A DNA stretch of 64,000 nucleotides from Talinum fruticosum (lineage: Eukaryota; Streptophyta; Magnoliopsida; Caryophyllales; Talinaceae): contig JAITYX010000134.1 in NCBI GenBank assembly GCA_021018815.1, positions 668,501 to 732,500 on the forward strand, given 5' to 3'. Under the pieces are notes generated by a model. It was given only the letters and a program-made list of their open reading frames with translations, searched no databases and was not told the DNA's origin. The translations under genes and the position numbers were made by a program. Of this stretch, positions 1-11,317 are shown piece by piece. Each line of letters starts with the position of its first letter. Within the stretch, counting starts at the first letter, position 1.

Positions 1-1024
1 AATCCGAGGGAACTCGGTTCACTTTCAATCCCTAACGGTTTATTTAAATTTATTCCTTTTACCACTTTCCATATTGTGGATCACGATTTAATCATTTTTA
101 ATTATTCCATGCCCATTGTAAATTTATTTTTATTACTTTCCTTTTCGCTTTCTTTACTACTTTCTTTATCACTTTCTTAATCTGTTTTTATCGCTTTCTT
201 CGCAGGATTTTGTTGATTTAGTTTTTGTATTCATATGTTGTATGCTTGATTGAAAACATGCTACTTTAACTCACAATTCGAGTTAGTATAGGTCGTCTCG
301 TTGACGGGTGGAACAGAAGGCTTATCCCTACATTTCATACCTTCACCCCGAAACTCTAGATTCTTGGTTCTAGATCGATGGAGTCATTTTTAAACCTCTC
401 TTAAGCTTATTTTTTTCATACTAAAATTGGAAGAGTATTCTTTTCATTTTTGTTAGTTTTTATTCCCAAAATTGATCGGCGACTCTCCCTTTTCCATTTT
501 ATTTCTCTTAAATTGCATCTCGTCATTTCTAGTTTAAAAAATGGACTAAACAAATTTATTTTCTCGACAGCCAAGGTCGTGGACCGACGCTGACCCTTCA
601 ATCATAGTCCATGACCGACGACGGTGACTCGGACGGTGCTAGCTCTCGCCGGTGCCGGCTAGTCATCGGGGTAAGACTCTTGGTTCAAACCGATGTTATC
701 ACACCTTTTTCGCCCTAAAGCCTTACTGCAGAATGTAAGTTATATTCTAGTTATTTTCTTAAATTATGAAATAACATCCCGAGACTTTCTAAAATTAATT
801 TCTAAAATAAAAGATGAATGAAATCGCTAATCACTACTTTGTGCAAGCTATTTTAAATTGAATTAAAAAATTGAAAATCTCAATAAGAGGTGCACCCCAC
901 TTTCAAAATCATTTACAAAACCATAAAAATCCAAAAGATAGCCACAACCGCCATGGGAAAACTCCGACCCGTTTTGGTTCGTTGCCCCCTTATGTGGGAG
1001 AACGGCGGGGGCCGTCGTTTCCTT
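1..1024 (+). mobile_element. Tat-type Ty3/gypsy LTR, 3' part (5' part outside window)
   Basis: This stretch matches three other copies of the same LTR in the window: 48580-49488, the right half of 41812-43634, and the reverse complement of 17237-18500. Shared landmarks in order are a T-rich run with repeated CTTTC, a block around 290-400 about a wild-type style 'GGAACAGAAGGCTTATCC' segment, 'CATACTAAAATTGGAAGAG', a GC-rich run near 590-670, and an end near 1015-1024 that corresponds to GGTTCCTACA in better copies. In the intact copies the LTR runs from TGTAGACACC to GGTTCCTACA and is 1.8-1.9 kb long. No primer-binding site follows, so this is a solo LTR or a 3' LTR. No coding potential was seen. 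Confidence 0.75.
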
Positions 1025-2128
1025 CAAAATCTAACTAATCCTTAATTAAACATTTAAATAATTTTTTTAATTCTATTCTACTACTCCTATAAATTTTAAA
1101 TTACGATTCAACCCAAAATTTTAATAAATAGGACTTAATTATATTATGTATATTGAAACGCATTTTATCTTTTCTCTAAAAATAAACAACACCAATATAT
1201 TTAATTAATTTATAATTAATAAAAATTCTTTAATTTGTTTTAGATCAAAAACTTCTTAGCTTAGCTATTAATCAAAGTTACTTTAAATTATTTTAAGTTA
1301 TAATTCTTTGATTAATATCTACTCCTTGACCAGAAGCACTAATTTTTCTTCACTACTTTTTTTCTTCCTATACGTTAATTTCCACCTACATGTATGGATT
1401 TTGATTTTCACAAATATGCTCAATTTCTCATAAATTCAAACATGCATGACATTTTAATACCTTAAACATGCCTAAACCTTCATTAAGTCAACCGTGCATA
1501 TATCAATCATAATTTTTCCTCAACTTCTTTTTATACATGCATCCATATTAATTCCATGAACTTTAACATGCATCAACTCTATATTATTATTTCATTTTTA
1601 CCTTAATTTTCATTGAATCAACAACATACATCACTCTTCCTGCATCCCCATTAATCAACGTAATCACGCTCAATCTTCATTAATTTTAAGATTCACCATA
1701 TCAATATTAACTTATTAATCCAAACATGCATCATATAATTTTTCCTTAACCAACCCAAAAATGCATTATATCAATATCACAAAAATTTTGCCCTCATTAC
1801 ATTAAACCACACATGCAACTTTTTTTTTGCAACTTCTCAATTTGATCTCCTTATTTAACATAGTTTTTGATTTTTTAACTTATCCAAATTTATGCACAAA
1901 TCGTTTTTTTTTATGTTAATAATGATTGATTAAACATTAAATACTTGAAGAAATTAACTTACAATTTTATCTAGGAGAAAATGGTGCAGAAAGCTAGCAA
2001 GGAGGTTGTGGTGGAGCTAACGGTGGCTGGAGATGTTGAGCGGCAGTAGTCAGGTAAGGTGGCGGAAGGAGGGTGGCTGGCCGGTGACAGAGCTGGCAGT
2101 AAAACTGGTTGTCTGGGTGAACTAGGGC

Positions 2129-2132
<4 letters not shown>

Positions 2133-2169
<37 letters not shown>
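2133..2169. repeat. (AG)n microsatellite
   Basis: About 18 uninterrupted AG units. A second, shorter AG run lies at 2483-2498. Both fall in the putative leader of the element at 1025-3234. Confidence 0.95.
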
Positions 2170-2174
<5 letters not shown>

Positions 2175-3025
2175 TGTGTTTCGATGGCGGTGGTGGCAGC
2201 CACCGCTTGTCAAGGTGGCAGGTGGTCGGCGGCTGCAGACGGCGGTGCTGATTGGCACCGGCTGGTGGCTGGGTGAGCATGCAAAGATGATAAAGGAGAG
2301 AGGTTGGGTTTTTATGTTTTGGTGGTTTGATGGTTTGGTAAGCTGAGAGGCGGCCAACGCGGTGGTTGGACGGTAGCCGGTAGGTAGTAACAGGCGCGGC
2401 GACAGGTGATGGTGATGAGCAGCGTCGGTTGGGACTAGGCGGGAATGCGACACTAGCGGTGAGGTTGGTGGCTGGCCGAATAAGAGAGAGAGAGAGAGGG
2501 TGACAGAGGAGAGAGAGTGAGTTTAAGTATTTTTGGATGATTTTGGCATATGGGCTATCTTATTTATAGAGCCCACTCCAGCACTGGGCTGCTGCTACTC
2601 ACTTACTTGCCTAAATTTCTTTAATCCCAAAATATAATCATTCTAATCCCAATTTCTACTGCATCTTCTCCTCTTCTTATTTTTACCTCAAAATTCAGTA
2701 CTCACTCCATCTTTTACTAATATTTTTATTACTTTAATAGATGATATTTTTATTTTAACTATTGTTTACAAAAATTATGCTAGTCTCCTTTTGCAAATAC
2801 TTTCCGAGATCAAAATTAAACGAAAATATTGATATTTTGAAATAATAATTCCAATAAGACCTAGATGTTTTCGAATATAATTTTTATTTTTATTTTTATC
2901 AATATTTCATTAATACAAACAAAATAAGTATCCGAATATTATGCTATAATCAATAGTTTGTGAATCATGCTCTAAAATTTACGAAATACGGGTCATATGT
3001 CATCTGGGTCATGCATTCTTAAACA

Positions 3026-3062
3026 ACACACATACGCACGCACACACATACACACACACACA

Positions 3063-3100
<38 letters not shown>

Positions 3101-3101
3101 T
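3026..3101. repeat. Compound (CA)n-(TA)n-(CA)n microsatellite
   Basis: Interrupted CA repeats, then about 12 TA units at 3066-3090, then CA units again. Such a site is expected to vary in length and to be prone to assembly error. Confidence 0.95.
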
Positions 3102-3234
3102 AACATGACATGAAAAATATTAAATTGAGATGTACATGTTCATTATAAGTTAACGCACTTTAAAAATTTAATACGCTTTATTAGGGTTGGGCTATTAAAA
3201 ATTAGCACCATAACCAAAGGGAAAGAGAACATTT

Positions 3235-4069
3235 TTGCCTCCGGTGTCTTACACATTCAGCAGAAAAGGAAGAAAACCTTTTGTGTGAGACCTTAAAGAA
3301 ACTAAAATTGCCATACGAGATATTTTTCAAACATGAATAGATTCATATGTGATTATAGACTAATCGGTCTCAAATTTTGTGATTGTCATGCTTTGATGCA
3401 ACAAATACAACGGGTTGCTATCCGAGTCATGATGCGAAAACATGTTAGATATTCAATTACAAGATTTTTCTTTTTGTTCAATGCCATATGTAGCAAAGTC
3501 GTTGCTTTGGAGAAATTGGATGATCTTGAATGCGGCGTGCTCGTTACATTGTGCCAACTTGAGATGTACTTCCTACCTTTTTTAATAGCATGGTGCACCT
3601 AGTTGTCCATTTGGTGAGAGAAGTATGATTCCGTGGCTCGGTTTTTTCCCGATGAGCATAACCTTTGAACGATTTATGAAAAATTTCCAAGGGTATGTTA
3701 GAAATCGGTACCGATCGGAAGGGTGCATTGTTGAGGTTTACACAGCTGAGGAGTGTGTTGAGTTCTCGCTGTGAATACTAACCCAAAATGGAAGTTGTTG
3801 GTATTCCTAAACATCGATTTAAGTGAAAGATTGCTAGGCGGGGATCGATTTATGTGAAAGATTGTCAGGCGGGGAAACCGAGGCCGACGATTCAAACAAT
3901 CGATCGGGATATGAGGGATCAATTACATCTTTATATTCTTTAAAACAATGATGAAGTACAAACGTTCGTTGATGAGCACAAATCACTCGTAAGGAGACAA
4001 GATCGAGGAAAAAAATAAGACATGGGTACAAGCCAAGCATAATCGCACATTTGTTAACTAGTTCGGAGA
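3235..4069 (+). pseudogene. CACTA (En/Spm) TNP2-like transposase, 5' fragment
   Basis: The translation matches the C-terminal half of plant CACTA TNP2 transposases. Landmarks are a GLK..DCHALMQQ segment at about 3375-3405, HVRYSITRFFFLFNAICSK at about 3450-3500, and LVTLCQLEMYFLP at about 3540-3580 (the DUF4218 region). After that comes VHLVRE, a segment that in relatives is followed by an ERFMK..GYVRNR region, then NRTFVN near 4045. Several frameshifts and stops break the frame. The fragment stops exactly at the SIRE LTR (4070). The same reading frame resumes at 15013 after the element and one copy of a near-perfect 5-bp target duplication (GGAGA/AGAGA) are removed. The gene is therefore interrupted, not merely truncated. 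TNP2 catalyses cut-and-paste movement of CACTA elements; this copy is dead. Confidence 0.85.
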
Positions 4070-5673
4070 TGAAGACTCGGACTTTACTCCGCATATTTCG
4101 AGTTCTACCAAAGAAATCAGGTATAAGGTTTTCTCACTTATAGAGTTTTGATTCCAAGTCGTTCTCCGTACCTTAGAAACTTTTCTCGAGTGATATATTA
4201 TTTTCTTTAAGTGATATAGCATCTATTTCATGTATTCTTACTTGTCTCTGTGAGACTCATAAAGCATATATGAACTTACTGGTTTTATACCCAGCTTCTA
4301 AGTCTCTCATCACTTAGAATTATCGCATGTTCAAATGACTAGTATTCGCATAACCGCACTCGAGTCCGACTTCATATTCCGGATGTTATTCTGTTATAGT
4401 CAGCGCTTCTAGTCCGAACCATGCTTAGTCTAGATCAAGGTTATTCACTCTGTTATTTCTTATGTAACTTGATTCTCGCCAAGACTAACTCGGATGGAAT
4501 TTTGAGTTTCATGGATATTAGACTCGTAAAGTTCCATTCCTTTTTTAACTTAGATAATTAGTCACTTAATTATCTTAATTATATTATTATCTCGTGTCTA
4601 ATCTTCGACCAAAGTATTTTATACTTTGAGAACCAATTTGATTTACTTTTGTAGGTTACTCAAACAAGGATACACTTTTTGAAATACAAAAGTAACCGTC
4701 TTCAAAACGTCAAATCACGAGCGGACAAGGCTTTTCCCATTCTCCGACCTAGCCCCGTAAGATTGTATTAGGGCTTTCTGTTTCCAAATCTGGAAAACCG
4801 AAACGCTAAGCTTAACGGTGGTTTCCACCTTATCTTTCAAGACACCGCTAGTGGTTTTGGGAGTTCCAAAGGAGTTAAGAACCGTTGTCCAACGTTCATA
4901 TCTTAACGGATACTTTCCGAGTGACTCGTAAAGTCCTTAACAACGGTCACAAAGGACTCTTAGTCGAAGATGGACTCAACGGCTATGGTGCTTGGTCATC
5001 TATAAATAGAAGCCAACTCTCAAGACTTGAAGATGGCCGAACCTATTGTTAATACACATACTTGAGCAACGTCGTTGTATTCATTCTCAATCTTCTACTT
5101 ACAACGCCCACTCGTAATTCATTATATTCCGAGTTGTAAGGTCTTGTACTTAGGTACAAACACTCACTTTCTTACTCTCTAAGTAAGGTCCCTTGACCGA
5201 GCTGTAAGGGTTAACTCAGCTCAGCTTGTCCCTAGCTGTAAGGGTGATCTCAGCTAGGAAGTATTAGATCGGATAAGGGAATTTCGAGTCTAGGAAAAAC
5301 TTGTAAAGAGTTGTATAAGGGAGCAACTCAGGTTCAATCAGTCTACGGTATTTTATGGACTCAAAATAGTGTATTTGACTTCGTGCTTGGATTAGCACGG
5401 TCCGTGGTTTTCTCGCTCCAGGAGGGTTTCCACGTACTTTCGTGTTTTCACTTTCCGAGTACATTCTAGACTAAGACAGATTCAAAGTTTCAGCTTTATC
5501 TCGCTTCTTTACTCTTTATTGCAATTCTGAGTACATACTTTTCTAACCCCATTACAAACTCGGAATCCGTCTCGTCTCGTGCTCTGGTTAAAAGTGTTTG
5601 ATTTTCGTAAAATCCTTCCACCACCCTATTCACCCCCTCTAGGGTGATTCAGTCTCTCCCGAGCAAACCTTCA
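4070..5673 (+). repeat. SIRE copy A 5' LTR
   Basis: 1604 bp, TG...CA ends. A TATA box (TATAAATAGA) lies at 5001-5010, followed by a CT-rich transcribed region. It is nearly collinear with the 3' LTR at 13408-15007. Differences are scattered and include CTCG here against CTG there (5412 against 14750). Confidence 0.93.
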
Positions 5674-5674
5674 A

Positions 5675-5687
5675 TTGGTATCGAGCC
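5675..5687 (+). promoter_or_regulatory. SIRE primer-binding site (initiator tRNA-Met type)
   Basis: TTGGTATCGAGCC lies one base after the LTR end. It matches the usual plant copia site TGGTATCAGAGCC except for one missing A. The same shortened form occurs in the minus-strand copy B at 47298-47310, so it is a family trait, not a local error. Confidence 0.8.
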
Positions 5688-5732
5688 TAACCTTTCGTAA
5701 AGGATCTAACCATCCAAAGGTCTAAAGATCAA

Positions 5733-7440
5733 ATGGCTCGTAACAACGGAGAGTTCGATGAAGCAAGATCTTCCAACGAGACCACCAAAATTCAAAGGAT
5801 CCAACTTTGTACACTCGGAAGAAACTCATGGAATATTTCCTTCCGGATCATGACGAAGATGTTTGGGACATCATACAAAAAGGAAACTACATTCCCATGA
5901 AGACAGAAGAACTTAGACTCGTTCCCAAGACAAAGGTCGAGTTTACTCCAGGTGAAGCAGAGAAGTTCGTAAAGAACTTCAAGGCAATGAACATTCTGAT
6001 GTGCGCCATCAGCTCGTAAGAATACAATAGAGTATCTACCCGTGATTCCGCCAAAGAAGTGTGGGACACCCCGGTCAACACTTACGAAGGTACAAGTCGA
6101 GTCAAACAAGCAAAGATAAGCCAGTATCTTCATTAATATGAGCTATTCAAGATGGAGCCGAAGAGAATATCACTCGGATGTTCATTCGATTCACGTAAAT
6201 TTCCAACAATCTAAAATCTCTGGGTAAGAAGATTTCCCACGAGGAAATATGCAGAAAAATACTCGTAAGTCTACCCAAGAGAAGATGGGGTCCCAAGGTG
6301 ACTACCATAGAGGAGGCTCAGAATCTATCACTTCTAAAGCCGGACGAGCTCATTGGGAAGCTTCTCACTCATGAAATCCACTGGAAGAGGAGGATACTCG
6401 AAGGCAGCACCAAAAAGAACATAGCGCTAAAAGCCTCGTAAACCGAGAGAATGATGGAGCACAAAAGATTGGATAAGAAGCCAAAAGAAGAGTTCTACAA
6501 AAGGGACAAAAAGGACAGGAAAGGTAAATACTCTTCTCCTTCAAAGTTATCTTTGACTAGAAACTCGGTCTGTTTTGAATGTGGCAAGCAAGGATCACAT
6601 AGTCAAAGACTCGTCCAAAGAGAAAAAGGGACAGAAAGAAGAAAAAGGCCATGATGGCCACATGGAGTGATGAGGACTCATCGAAGATGACGAGGACTCG
6701 GATGACTAAAAATGTCCGATGGCAATCTCTGACTTAGAAGCCGAAATAGAGTCGACTCGGACTCATACAGATGAGGAAACAAATCCTCAAGAGGTAATTG
6801 AATACTTCCTCAAATTCTCCAAAGCTGATCTAGCCAAGTATATTTTCACTTTGGAAGAAAAGTCCAATTCCGATTCTTCTCATTTCAAGGAACAACTTGA
6901 ATCAATCTCCTCTCGAGAGCATTTCTTTGAAAAATGAATTGGAAAACCGAGAATTACACTTAGAGAACTCAAGATTAGTGCTCAATCCAATGAGACCGAG
7001 TTTGAGTTACTCGTAAGAGAAAATGAACAAGTTAAAGCAAAAGCTCAATGAGTCTCAAGATCTCATTTTAAAATTTACTCAAGGTCGAAAAACCTTGACA
7101 TGCCCTTAGGATCTCAATGTGTCTCTTTCGAAAAGAAGGTCTTGGTTTCAACAAAGAGGAGGAATCCAATTCCTACTCGTAGCTTTTCAAAATGATTCCG
7201 TAACTGTAAAGTTCAGGAAAGCCGAGCATGGTCCCATTCATAAAAATGAAAGGAGGACTAAGTCCAAATTAGTTTACAAGAAGAAACCATCACCTCCAGT
7301 TCCCAAAGGCAAGGTTTTTCAAAAGAAAGAGATACGGACTCAGCTTCTCTACACGGAAGACTCGGAATCGGACCAAGCCCAAAGTCATTCAAATCTGGTT
7401 CCGAAAACCTTCTTCCTCAAAAAGGACCACAGTAAAGAAT
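5733..7440 (+). pseudogene. SIRE gag (copy A)
   Basis: Gag forms the virus-like particle and binds the RNA. The ATG at 5733 (AAATGG context) is the first after the primer site. Recognisable blocks are the capsid-like part with KKLMEYFLPDHDEDVW (about 5820) and CEV-style text giving KISHEEI (6230-6250), a region near KPDELIGKLL (6340), and a zinc knuckle starting CFECGKQG at 6559-6582. A Glu/Lys-rich C-terminal part follows (6720-7440). In-frame TAA stops at 6017 and 6439 arise where GAA is expected in the motif CTCGGAA. One-base insertions at about 5814 and 6610 shift the frame; the second destroys the end of the zinc knuckle. As read, no functional Gag can be made. Confidence 0.85.
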
Positions 7441-9139
7441 GTTACCGGGTTCATTAGAGGAAGTGAGAAGGGTTAGATTGTCTCTGTTCTGCAGGGTACT
7501 CGTAAAAGAGCAAAAGGACACCGGTACTGGACAGTGGATGCTCACGCCACATGTCAGAGACTCGAGACTCTTTTATGAGTTAGAAGAGCATAAAGGAGGA
7601 AAAGTTAGTTTTGGAGATGACAGCAAAGGCAAGACAATTGGGATAGGCAAGATTGGAAAGGGAAGCAATCTGGTCAGCCCAAGTGTATCTTGTGAAAGGA
7701 TTAAAGTACAATCCGCTCAAGATATCTCAATTATGTGATAAAGGTCAAGAGGTAAGATTTACTCGGACCAATTGTTACATTTCGATGATACCACAAAGGA
7801 GATCAAACTCTCAGGTAAAAGATCAGGTAACACTTATATTATTCCTCTTTCGATCCGAGTCGAACTTATCGTGTTTAAAAGCATCCCTTCATGATGACTC
7901 ATGGACATGGCATCGGAGATTAGGCCATGTTAGCATGCATACTATTAAGAAATTGGCATCTCATGGTTTGGTTAGAGGTTTACCTAACTGTACTTTTGAG
8001 AAAGATAAAGTTTGTGAAGCATGCACAAGAGGGAAACAAGTTAGATCTTTATTCAAATCTTTAAAGTCAGTTTCTCCATCCAAAGCACTTGAGCTGCTGC
8101 ATATGGACTTGTGTGGTGAAATCCCTGTTAAGAGCCTCGGAGGTAAATCATATATATTTGTTATTATTGATGATTATTCAAGGTTTACTTGGGTGTATTT
8201 TCTTAAGCACAAAAATGAAGCATTCAAGGAGTTCAAGCAAGCTCGCAGAAAAATCTAAGTTGAGTCTCGGACTCGATTCGGAGAATTAGAACCGACCATG
8301 GAAGAGAGTTTGATTACTCGTAATTCTCGTAGTTTTGCGACAAGAATGGAATATCTCATAACTTCTCAAGCATCCCGAACTCCTCAACAAAATGGAGTAG
8401 TGGAGAGAAAGAACATAACTCTTGAAGAAATAGCAAGGACAATGATGATTGAGCACAACTTACCTTACTATTTCTCGACTGAGGCAGTCAACACAACCAA
8501 CTACACTTTGAACAGATGCCTCATCGGACCCATACTCGAAGAAAACGCCTTATGAGCTCTACAAAGGGAAGAAACCCAATATTTCCTATTTCAAGTCTTT
8601 TGGATGCAAATGTTTTGTTCACAACAATGGTAAGGATCACCCGACCAAGTTTGATGCTCGGTCGATGAAGGTATTTTTCTGGGTTATTCTTCTCATAATA
8701 AAGCTTATCGTATTTTCAATAAGAGAACTAACAAAGTGGAAGAAAGCATCCACGTTGTGTTTGATGAGCTTGAACAGAAAAACCAAGTGAGTCTTCATAC
8801 TCGGATCCGAGGCTCAGCAGAGATGACGATAGTAATAAACATGAATTTGCCAAGATTCAAACTTAACCAGCTCGTAATGAAGTCACTCGTAATGCAAGTG
8901 ACTCGAATAAGACAACTCAAGAGCCTCGATCGAATGAAGAAGATCACTCGTAACAAGCTTCTCAAGATCCACCAGCTCAGCCCACAAATCTTGTGAATCG
9001 GAGAACAGTAGAGCTTTCAAGTATGCTTCTAGTCACCCACTTGAAAACATATTATCCGATATCAACAGTGGGGTAAGAACTCATTCCTCTCTTCAAAATC
9101 TATGTGCATTCACTGCATTCATTTCATTAACCGAACCCA
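7441..9139 (+). pseudogene. SIRE pol, protease and integrase part (copy A)
   Basis: Order: aspartic protease remnant (an LDSGC-type site frameshifted at about 7527-7555), the GAG-pre-integrase zinc-binding region (WHRRLGHVS, then CEACTRGKQ, 7905-8040), and the integrase core (8090-8560). The integrase acidic residues appear in MDLCGE (8104), in RTDHGREF (split by a frameshift near 8290) and in QQNGVVERKN (8384-8412), so all three catalytic positions can be seen. A TAA at 8321 replaces a GAA codon, and an extra C in CTCG at 8326 shifts the frame. Downstream is the integrase C-terminal linker to 9139, including the segment that reads SHNKAYRIFNKRTNKVEES in relatives. A TAA at 8951 is of the same kind. 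Confidence 0.85.
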
Positions 9140-10656
9140 AAATGCACTAGAGGCCCTAAACGAACCTGAATGGGTAGAGGCCATGCAAGAGGAACTCAAT
9201 CAATTCGAAGGAAACCAAGTTTGGACTCGACTAAACGACCTTCCGACCACCCAGTCATAGGAACCAAATGGGTTTTCAAGAACAAACTGGATGAAGGTGG
9301 GTTGGTACTCGAAACAAGGCTAGTCTTGTGGCTCAAGGGTACAATCAAGAAGAAGGGATTGATTGTGGGGAAACCTTTGCACCTATTGCCGAATTGAAGC
9401 CATTAGAATCTTGTTAGCATTTGCATCTAGCATGAGTATTAAATTATATCAAATGGATATTGAGTGTGCATTTCTCAATGGTTTTATTGAAGAGGCAGTC
9501 TATGTCGAGCAACATCCTGGTTTTGAAAACTCGGAATTTCCAAATCATGTTTTCGGATTTCAAAAGCTCTTTATGGTCTTAAATAAGCTCCTCGAGCTTG
9601 GTATAAAAGACTCGAGCAATTTCTTGGTTCAAAATGATTTTAGAAGAGGTCAGATCGACAAGACTCTCTTTATAAAAACCAAGGGGAAAGATTTCCTTAT
9701 TGTTCGGATCTATGTTGATGATATAATTTTTGGAGCAACTAATGAAATTCTCGTGCCGAGAATTTTCTAAGTTAATGAGTCAGAATTTCAAATGAGTATG
9801 ATGGGAGAACTCAATTTTATTCCTTGGTCTACAAATCAAACAAGACAAAGATGGAATCTATGTCCATCAATCAAAGTATACCAAGGAGCTGCTGAAGAAA
9901 TACAAACTCCAAGATGCAAAGCACGCATCTACACCCATGAGCAAGCAGTATAAAACTTGACTCGGACGAGAAAGGTACAAGTAATAGATCGAAACTCTAT
10001 CGAGGTATGATTGGATCTTTGTTATATCTTACTTCCAACCGGCCGGATATAATGTTCAAGTGTATGCTTATGTGCAAGATTCCAAGCTAATCCAAAAGAA
10101 TCACATCTCACTACGGTGAAGAGAATATTCGGATATCTTGCAGGGACTCGTAACTTAGGTCTATGGTTCTCAAGAGACTCGTAACCGACTCTCACCGGAT
10201 ACTCAAATGCGGATTACGCTGGATACAAAGTTGATAGAAAGAGCACTTTAGGAGCGTGCCAATTTCTGGGTCAATCCTTAATATCTTGGCACTCAAAGAA
10301 GCAAAACTCAGTGGCTCTATCCACTCGCCGAAGCCGAGTATATTGCAGCCTGAGCATGCCGCGCATAGATTCTATGGATAAAGTAACACTTGAGAGATCT
10401 TGGACTTGCTTTCAAATCAGCTCCAATCAAGTGCGATAATCAAAGTGCAATCAGCATCACCAAAAATCCGGTTCAACACTCGAAAACAAAACACATTGAG
10501 GTCAGGTATCATTTCTTAAGAGATTATTCTGAGAAAGGTGATATCGAACTTGAATTCATTCCTACTAATCTTCAATTAGCCGATATCTTTACTAAGCCTC
10601 TTGGTGAGGATCGGCTTTGCTTTATTAGGAATGAGCTTGGAATGTTAAATGCATAA
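9140..10656 (+). pseudogene. SIRE pol, reverse transcriptase and RNase H part (copy A)
   Basis: The RT begins near ALNEPEWVEAMQEELNQF (9160-9210) and continues through GTKWVFKNKLDE and YQMDIECAFLNGFIEE (9447-9495) to the catalytic YVDDIIFGATNE (9711-9746). An extra C at 9750-9753 (CTCG for CTG) then breaks the frame. RNase H follows, with a segment around NADYAG (10210), an ALST..AEAEY site broken by the same kind of insertion at 10324, and an intact last part, 10390-10656, ending LGMLNA-stop. A TAA at 10182 replaces GAA. These domains convert element RNA to DNA; the catalytic YVDD is intact but the whole frame is not. Confidence 0.88.
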
Positions 10657-11317
10657 TTATGTGTTTTCTTATGTAAAAATTTTCATTGCATGATTATGTG
10701 TTTTGTGCGTTCAAATCATTAATAACCATTTGTTCAGCTTGATTTCGTAATACCGAGCTGATAGTTATTATTTATTTTTAGTTTCGAGTCACTCGGAAAA
10801 CTTATTTGAGTCAAACTCGGACGTTGAGAAAAGTGGACATCAAATCTCTGGAATCATCTCTAGATAAGTGGAGAATTTCGATTTTATTTTTCAAAATCTT
10901 TTCTCTCTCTCGCTCGCTGTGATAAGACTTCTAACCGTTGGAAGTCAAACTGCTAGAATTTTAACCGTTGAGAAGAGAACCGTCACACCGGTCTCGAGGT
11001 GACTCGATGAAAGAGCCGAGTCGAACGGCTATATAAATAGCGTTGCGTTGAAGGACGATTATTTTTCTATAAATAGCGCCTATTCACCTTCGTCTCGCTA
11101 CTTTACATTTCATTTACTCTCTCTCACAAAACCGAAACTTCTCGCGCAAGCTCTCTACGTCTACGAGTGACTTTTGGACATTTTCAAGCGACGTGAAGCT
11201 CATCTCAAGTAAGCTCAACTCGCTCTCAACTCTTTCTTCTGCTTTTTTTCTTTCACTCTCGTCGACCTAGTCTCTTCTTCTCTCTCTTAAAGTTTCACTT
11301 CTCTTTTCTCCTTCAAA
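10657..11317 (+). promoter_or_regulatory. Putative internal promoter and leader of the SIRE post-pol gene
   Basis: No coding region was seen. Two TATA boxes of the same form, TATAAATAG, lie at 11032-11040 and 11068-11076, 36 bp apart, as if from a small duplication. They are followed by about 240 bp of CT-rich leader and then AAAATGCC at 11315-11322. The spacing and leader look like a normal plant promoter and 5' UTR. Known SIRE elements are usually described as expressing post-pol genes by other means, so separate transcription is an inference. Confidence 0.5.

Larger units (their letters stand above)
1025..3234 (-). other. Non-coding region; possible LTR of another gypsy family, minus strand
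   Basis: No gene is recognised. Read on the minus strand, there is an AT-rich half (about 3200 down to 2580), a TATA-like TCTATAAATAAG near 2559-2575, a CT-rich leader with AG/CT microsatellites, then a GC-rich block (2460 to 1970) and AT-rich sequence to about 1025. This layout of AT-rich U3, TATA box and GC-rich leader is common in plant gypsy LTRs. The segment near 3180-3200, read on the minus strand, gives TAATAGCCCAACCC, which could be a decayed TGTAACACCC-type LTR start. There is no second copy in the window to confirm the edges. Open frames at 1971-2453 (-) and 2059-2346 (+) are low-complexity. Confidence 0.3.

Noticed and set aside
1971..2453. 160-residue open frame on the minus strand (and an overlapping plus-strand frame)
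   Set aside because: Composition is driven by CT/AG repeats and GC-rich DNA; no protein family pattern; both strands are open for the same reason.
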